DNA of 64,000 bases, taken from assembly GCA_015501595.1 (NCBI GenBank), contig JADNRX010000199.1, forward strand, positions 39,430 to 103,429. Reading direction: 5' to 3'. The translations under genes were made by a program, and so were the position numbers. Under the pieces are notes generated by a model. It saw only the letters and a list, made by a program, of their open reading frames with translations, made no database searches and was not told the origin of the DNA. The stretch's first letter is position 1, and every line of letters starts with the position of its first letter. This document shows positions 58,319-64,000 of this stretch, one piece after another. This DNA comes from Hymenopellis radicata. Taxonomy: Eukaryota > Basidiomycota > Agaricomycetes > Agaricales > Physalacriaceae.

Positions 58319-59549
58319 ATGTCCCAACAACAGAAATCCCTTTTCGTCGAGGAAAAGCAAGGCCCGTTTGTCGTACGCTCTAACGATGTTCCCACTCCGG
58401 CGAAAGGCGAGGTACTCGTCAAAATCATTACAGCAGGTCTTAATACTTTGGACTGGAAGATCCAAAAGTTTGGTATAATGGTCGAGAAATACCCAGCTGT
58501 GTTGGGTTTGGATGTCGCCGGGGAAGTCGAGGCAGTTGGAGAAGGCGTCGAAGGATGGATTAAGGGCGATAAAGTGTAAGCTCCTTGATCTGACGTCGAT
58601 TCATGTAACTCACCTTCTCGCTTCAGGTCTTGTCAGATGGTTGGAGGGGCATATCAGCAATATGTTACCATCCCAGCCAAGGTCGTCATGAGGGTTCGCA
58701 TTCCACGCGCTTTGAATGCCTCTTTATTACTCACGCTGAACCCTAGCTCCCTAAAAACCTTTCGTTCGACCAAGGGGCTACCGTACCCATCTGCTTCGTC
58801 ACGGCGTGCAATGGCCTCTTGGGTAAAGCACCAATCGGTCTTGGCCTCGATCCGACGCTTTCTCTGGAGCGCAAATACGCAGGCCACACAGCGTTGATCA
58901 TCGGGGGAAGCACCTGTGTTGGTCAATATGGTTCGCGCATTCCATAGAACATTATCTCAAAGAGAGACTCAAGTTTTCTAGCGATCCAACTCCTCAAAAT
59001 CATTGGCTTCACTCGCATCATCGTCTACGCCTCCTCGCCCCACTTTGCCTTCCTCCAAACCCTCGGCGCGACGGACCTCATCGACCGTGCCCGAACACCC
59101 ATCACGTCCGTTCCATCCGTCGTCAAATCCTTAACCACCGACCCCCTTACCGCGATCAACGACGCCATCGGAGCCGCAGGATGCCAACAGGCGGCCTCGG
59201 ACTCTCTTCCTCCTACCGGCACATTCATAACCGTCGTGCCGGTGAATGTGAAGCAGGAAGCAGGAAAGAACGTGATTCATGTAGCAGGGAGCTTGTCGTG
59301 GCCAGCGCAGGCAGAGTTTGGACAGGTTATTGTGGGTAAGATTACGGGTTTGTTTGAGGAGGGTGTTATTGTGGTATGTGATATTTGGTTTTCAGTGGTG
59401 TGAGCAGAGGTTAATATGTTGACATTGTAGCCCACCGATTCGAAGTCCTTCCGGGGGGCTTGAATGGTGTTGCAGACGGATTGGAGAGGTTGTTCAAGGG
59501 CGGAGTGAGTGGTGTGAAGCTCGTGGTGCACCCGCAGGAGACGGCTTAG
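58319..59549 (+). CDS. Zinc-type alcohol dehydrogenase-like (enoyl-reductase fold), one frame break
   Basis: Exons 58319-58575, 58627-58693, 58747-58930, 58982-59373 and 59431-59549. The catalytic-domain start LVKIITAGLNTLDWKIQKFG, LGLDVAGEVEAVGEG and GGAYQQYVTIPA are followed by the Rossmann site LIIGGSTCVGQYAIQLLKII and the end LNGVADGLERLFKGG. It is a medium-chain reductase of the fungal group often called zinc-binding alcohol dehydrogenase domain proteins; zinc ligands are not obvious. The first four exons are in phase (900 nt). Exon 5 needs one more base, in the C run at 59431-59433, to read PHRFEVLPGGLNG and give 339 aa. Confidence 0.85.
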
Positions 59550-60410
59550 TAAATCACTCCTATGGCCTTGTTGAAAGTGTATCAGTGCGAGAGTATAGAG
59601 AACAGCAAATACTTATAAGATGCAGCATTTGCTTCTCGAGCTAGCACTCTCGCAACTTGGAAGTTTTATTTAAATGCTCTCGAGTATATCATTTCCTCTT
59701 CCTGGGTCCTGGAACTTCTTCTCCGTAAGACAGAGCCAAAGAGGCCACACTGACCATGTCGATAGGGGTTACACGGAGCGCGTTGTTGACGTTTATTGAC
59801 TCATTCATGGGTTACCTTGTACCACCATCTCGTACCGCGTACGCGACCATGGCGCGATACGGGTACGAAAGGCGCGTAGTCGGACTGGCTAACACCAATT
59901 CTGATAGGTGCTCGAGCGTGTTCAGGCAGTGATGGACGACCCGACGCCGCCGCGTAAGGACGGCGAGGTACCTTCTCACGCGCACGGCGTCCTGGGACTG
60001 GAGCTGCTTCCCTGCAGTCATACATTTTCTTGGACGTACTCGGTTACCTGCCAGTGAACGGTACACATAACTCTCTTTCCGTGGACGACTGAATGTTTCG
60101 CTGAAGTGCAACGAGGTGGAACAAGGCCTTTGGACAAGAATGATAGGTATGTCTCACTGGACTCCCTCACTCACATGTTATTCACTTGTTAGCAGAAAAC
60201 ACCGTTTACGAATACAACTTACTTTCTCAGAGGTCGCATGATCTGTCGAGCAGTGACCACATGCTAGTCCTTCCCTCAATTTATATAAAGTTAGCATCGT
60301 CTTCGTGGATTCTCATCTTCGAATAGAGTCATGGTTGCGTTATCTGCCTTAGGGCTGCACGCGCTCATATAAAGGACCTCTCCCACTTGCTTCTTCTCCC
60401 CAGTACCACC
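59550..60410. other. Intergenic region with TATA box for the GH20 stub
   Basis: No supported gene. TATAAAG at 60368-60374 is 37 bp before the ATG at 60411. Confidence 0.45.
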
Positions 60411-60785
60411 ATGAGGACCGTACCGCTCTTCACAGCGTTAATGGCGGTGTCCGCTGTATCCGCCGTGTGGCCTCGTCCGCAGAGCATTACTACCGGCGAT
60501 ACACCTCTCAAAGTCGACGCGTCCAAGCTTGACGTCATCTACGAGCATTTTGTCCCTCCCGACGACCTGCGCGAAGCCGTGGAATCTGTGAAGGTGTTTC
60601 TGATGAGAGACAAGCTGGGTAGGCTTGTACCTGGTCGAGGGATTGAAGATGCGAGCGAGATCGAGGGCGCCGCTCTTGTGACGGAACTTCTATTGTCTTT
60701 ATCGGATTCAGGGAATGTAACGAGCATTGCGGAAGAGGCGACGAAGGAGCTCGAGTCTCGAAGCGAGAGATTATACGTATGTTAG
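60411..60785 (+). pseudogene. Truncated GH20 beta-N-acetylhexosaminidase (first exon only)
   Basis: Starts at ATG 60411 with signal peptide RTVPLFTALMAVSAVSAV, followed by WPRPQSITTGDTPLKV, KVFLMRDKLGRLVPGRG and ALVTELLLSLSDSGNVTSIA, matching the N-terminal domain of fungal GH20 hexosaminidases. It ends at RSERLY before GTATGT, a normal donor, but the expected catalytic exons (the TIM barrel) do not follow. From 60869 the sequence is tandem repeat. The gene was probably cut by a rearrangement involving the repeat. Intact relatives trim N-acetylglucosamine from chitin oligomers. Confidence 0.75.
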
Positions 60786-60868
60786 AAAGAAAAGGCAGGC
60801 ACCGATCAGGTACGGGCCAGGCACGGGGGCCATGTCGTAAGGGTAGTCCTGCCAGTGCCACCAAGCAC

Positions 60869-61722
60869 GGACTCTCTTTTTCAAAAGACAAAGCAAAACC
60901 AAGGAGGAACTATGGCGCCAGCACAAACATAATAACACGCTTCAACATACGGCGCTTCTGGGTAGGATCAACGCCGAACCGCAGCGTTGGGTTCCATTCC
61001 TCTCAGCGCACGTCGTTGACCTCTCTGCGTGCGCACGTCGTTGACCATTCACGGCGTGCACGCTGTCGCCAACTCTGCGCGCGCACGTCGATGACCATTC
61101 CACGGCGTGCACGCTGTCGCCAACTCTGCGCGCGCACGTCGATGACCATCCAGGACTCTCTTTTCAAAAGACAAAGCAAAACCAAGGAGGAACTATGGCG
61201 CCAGCACAAACATAATAACACGCTTCAACATAGGGCGCTTCTGGGTATGGATCAACGCCGAACCGCAGCGTTGGGTTCCATTCCTCTCAGCGCACGTCGT
61301 TGACCTCTCAACGCGCGCACGTCGTTGACCATTCACGGCGTGCACGCTGTCGCCAACTCTGCGCGCGCACGTCGATGACCATCCACGGCGTGCACGCTGT
61401 CGCCAACTCAGCGCGCGCACGGCGCTTCTGGGATCAATGCCGCGCGCAGCGCTTCTGGGATCAACGCAGATCCGCAGCGTTGGCTTCCATTCCTCTCAGC
61501 GCACGTCGTTGACCTCTCAACGCGCGCACGTCGTTGACCATTCACGGCGTGCACGCTGTCGCCAACTCTGCGCGCGCACGTCGATGACCATCCACGGCGT
61601 GCACGCTGTCGCCAACTCAGCGCGCGCACGGCGCTTCTGGGATCAATGCCGCGCGCAGCGCTTCTGGGATCAACGCAGATCCGCAGCGTTGGCTTCCATT
61701 CGTCTTCAGGGTTCTTTTCCAT
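60869..61722. repeat. Complex GC-rich tandem repeat block with 283-, 209- and 51-bp orders
   Basis: A ~150-bp A/C-rich unit beginning GGACTCTCTTT recurs at 60869 and 61152 (about 283 bp apart). A 209-bp unit beginning GACCTCTCAACGCGCGCACG starts at 61302 and again at 61511. Inside, a ~51-bp unit around CACGGCGTGCACGCTGTCGC recurs at 61050 and 61101 and in each larger copy. It is rich in CpG and BssHII-like GCGCGC. It replaces the expected catalytic exons of the GH20 gene. Confidence 0.9.
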
Positions 61723-61798
61723 ATATCATACTCAGAGGTTGTCAGCAACTTCCACGCAAACTCATCTGTTGTCCTCCGCCACCTCCACTAACGCCAAC

Positions 61799-63166
61799 AT
61801 GGCACAACAGAAGCACGTCAGCCATAGCGAGAACGAGGATTCCCCGCTGCATGCCAGCAGCCATACAGACCAGAAGGCATCAGCTCCTTCGCGCAGTACT
61901 CGCTCTGTTTCCACCGCGTCAGCAGCATACGACACCAAGCCCCAAGAAGAGGACCAGGAAATCTCAGAGGTGAGTACAATCTCCGTGAACGGCCAGTCCT
62001 CAATTGGCATCAAGCCAAACAAACGGAAGCGCACACGCGACGGCGATGACACGGCTGTCCCCCAGGAAAGTACAAGCTCTCAGACGCGTCGCTTTGTTAA
62101 GGTACGTCGTGTTGACATATCACCATACATTGGTTAAACGCGCTATAGAAACCTGACATGCGAAACGCTCAAAGACAACATGAGGTGCGTCCGCTCAGTA
62201 CCACCAATGCGTACTCCTAACGTTTCTTAAGCAAGCGTCCGAGGACGAGGAGCACGACGAATTGGCAGACGACGACGATGAATTTGTAAGTCGATTGTGT
62301 CCTGTCCAGAATTGCAATTACTGAATGGCGCACGGAAGCTTGGGCCTTTCACGCATCAATACGAGTTCCGTGGAAGCGCGTCAAGGCACAAACCAAGAGG
62401 ACTATCCTCAAAGCACTAGGTTGCGGAACCGTTTCTTCTGCCGACGCAATGGATAAATGCATTGGAGATATCCACGAATTAGGTCGTGCGTGATATTATT
62501 CCTCCACTTTCACATCCCGCAATCTCAACCCTCACTGCAGTTACCAAGGCTGCTGCCATTCAAAGAGAGGCCCGAAGTCTGTACCGCAGAGCCAATGCAT
62601 CACGCCGGCAAACACAACAGGCACCGCCTACATCGCCAAATCCAGGCGTCCCCCCTCATCGTTGTCCTCTCGCCGCACCTCAAAAAGGATGAGGGTCTCA
62701 TCATCCGCCAACACACCTCCAGCTGCATCTTCTTCGACAAACACTCAGGTCAGTCATCGCGTTTTTCATTTGGATCCTAGCCACTAAAGTATTATAGGCA
62801 TTGACATCTACGTCCGCCAATGTATCTGCGCCCTCAAACAGCGACGCGCTGCCCACATACCAGCATGTTGTCAAGATGGGCACTTCGGCCACCCCTCAAC
62901 TGTCGCTTCGTTCCGTCTCACGCTCCAGCGCTCAGCATGAGACCCCTCTCCACACAGCGTTACATCTTATAGACGAGGAACATCTCATGCCCAAAATCGG
63001 AGATACCAACCAACAAGATCGGATTTATGGTGACCTCACCTATTGTCTTAGCAAGGATAATGCTTCGTTAGCCCGTAGCTTCCTTCTCCTGCACAACAGC
63101 GGCCAGCGCGGTGGATTCATTATGCGCATTCTACGTGACGAAGGTATTATGCCAAAGACCCAATAA
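61799..63166 (+). CDS. Hypothetical disordered/coiled protein between two minisatellites
   Basis: ATG at 61799; exons 61799-62101, 62149-62184 and 62232-62285 are in phase. Later coding (WAFHASIRVPWKRVKAQTKR; AAAIQREARSLYRRANAS; and the last exon ALTSTSANVSAPSNSD to the stop at 63166) is clear but the joins are not. The protein is Ser/Thr-rich with a KPNKRKRTRDGDD nuclear-signal-like motif, acidic EDEEHDELADDDDE, and an ordered C-terminus (DLTYCLSKDNASLARSFLLL). I do not recognise the family. Two satellite blocks flank the gene within 1.6 kb. Confidence 0.5.
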
Positions 63167-63309
63167 ATATATCTGTGTTACGTGTAGGGATTTCTCGTGA
63201 TTTGTACAATCTTAGCATTTTACACCTACAAAACGTCTGCCTCCAATTCAGTACATGGTATGCTTTGCTATTCTCATCTTGAGTCAGCAACTTGAGAATG
63301 TTGGCGGAC

Positions 63310-63808
63310 ATGTCTAACACCCGCACACGGTCATCTCGACTCACAGCGTGCGCGGCACCTTCAATCGCGACGCGCACGGTCATCTCCACTCACAGCGTGC
63401 GCGCCACCTTCAATCGCGATGCGCACAGTCATCTCCACTCACAGCGTGCGCGGCCACCTTCAATCGCGACGCGCACGGTCATCTCCGCTCACAGCGTGCG
63501 CGGCCACCTTCAATCGCGACGCGCACGGTCATCTCCGCTCACAGCGCGCATGGCCACCTTCAATCGCGACGCGCACGGTCATCTCCACTCACAGCGTGCG
63601 CGGCCACCTTCAATCGCGACGCGCACGGTCATCTCCACTCACAGCGTGCGCAGCCACCTTCAATCGCGACGCGCACGGTCATCTCCACTCACAGCGTGCG
63701 CGGCCACCTTCAATCGCGACGCGCACGGTCATCTCCACTCACAGCGTGCGCGGCCACCTTCAATCGCGACGCGCACGGTCATCTCCACTCACAGCGTGCG
63801 CGGCCACC
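63310..63808. repeat. 50-bp minisatellite, about ten copies
   Basis: Unit CATCTCCACTCACAGCGTGC plus GCGGCCACCTTCAATCGCGACGCGCACGGT. Unit starts at 63381, 63430, 63480, 63530 and so on, every 50 bp (first interval 49). Copies differ mostly at CCACT/CCGCT and GTGCG/GCGCA. The 50-bp period is not a multiple of 3 yet all three plus frames stay open across it. Confidence 0.95.
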
Positions 63809-63870
63809 CATAAATCCATCCATAATAATCACTGCCGACACGAGCAATACATTTCAGAAGTCCACCTAAA

Positions 63871-64000
63871 TTAATACTGGTCCAAAACGCGGGTCGCCCC
63901 CCTCAGAAATTCGTAAACCTTTCTCGCCCCATCCTCTGTCCCCAGCATATAGACACGCTCAAGTTTCGGCACTCTGGCGGCAGCTTTTCTCAGTTCCGTC
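63871..64000 (-). CDS. 3' end of a minus-strand gene (partial)
   Basis: Open minus-strand frame running off the window, ending with TAA at 63871-63873. The visible residues read LRKAAARVPKLERVYMLGTE and end FLRGATRVLDQY. Too short to identify; the amphipathic helices fit the end of a cytosolic protein. A distinct, non-repetitive sequence here supports coding. Confidence 0.5.
   Translation of the reverse strand, partial: TELRKAAARVPKLERVYMLGTEDGARKVYEFLRGATRVLDQY

Noticed and set aside
60869..63808. CRISPR array
   Set aside because: Units are contiguous with no unique spacers and the genome is fungal.
63292..63874. Three overlapping open frames of 150-175 codons in the minisatellite
   Set aside because: They are products of a stop-free 50-bp repeat; every frame is open equally, so no single one is supported as a gene.

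Overview
This is nuclear DNA of a filamentous basidiomycete, most likely an Agaricomycete. The evidence is dense short introns (about 40-65 bp, GT..AG), many small exons, and typical agaric families: a DUF6535 membrane protein, F-box/LRR proteins, a divergent kinase-like protein, MYND zinc-finger and GH16 proteins, a tandem-domain small secreted protein and a TehA/SLAC1-type anion channel. I see no operons and no prokaryotic, viral or CRISPR content. Gene models were built by hand from reading frames, splice signals and family resemblance; where exon coordinates are given the phases were checked, and most models sum to a whole number of codons.

Layout. 1-3.2 kb: no gene, then a minus-strand kinase-like gene. 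3.2-13.6 kb: a segmental duplication. Copy A (3.2-6.3 kb) holds only a DUF6535 stub and a broken F-box/LRR gene carrying a 150-bp MITE. Copy B (8.4-13.6 kb) holds an intact DUF6535 gene and an intact F-box/LRR gene. 13.8-25.5 kb: small secreted protein with two repeated domains, GH16 glucanase, PIG3-type quinone oxidoreductase, a 32-codon ORF behind a strong TATA box, and an alpha/beta hydrolase. 25.6-31.8 kb: MYND protein, two small genes, and PRMT3. 31.8-38 kb: gene-poor, with fragments of carnitine acetyltransferase and HMG-CoA reductase fused end to end, followed by a lone SIN3-type PAH-domain gene. 38-51 kb: a single-pass membrane protein, a C2H2-like protein, a broken secreted peptidase, two hypothetical or F-box genes, a HIT hydrolase, and a 12-exon 2OG-Fe(II) oxygenase with a 7-nt microexon. 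51.9-60 kb: anion channel, F-box relic, macro-domain protein, RGG protein and a zinc-type alcohol dehydrogenase. 60.4-64 kb: a truncated GH20 gene, a GC-rich ~50-bp-based satellite block, a hypothetical gene, a second 50-bp minisatellite, and the 3' end of a minus-strand gene.

Most genes are unrelated housekeeping or accessory functions and do not form a pathway. GH16, the truncated GH20, the peptidase and the secreted protein are extracellular. Two themes cut across the window. One is recent local duplication, decay and repeat growth. The other is a set of single-base indels, several in short homopolymer runs, that break otherwise well-conserved genes in a way more like assembly error than selection. 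I found no clearly new multi-gene system.
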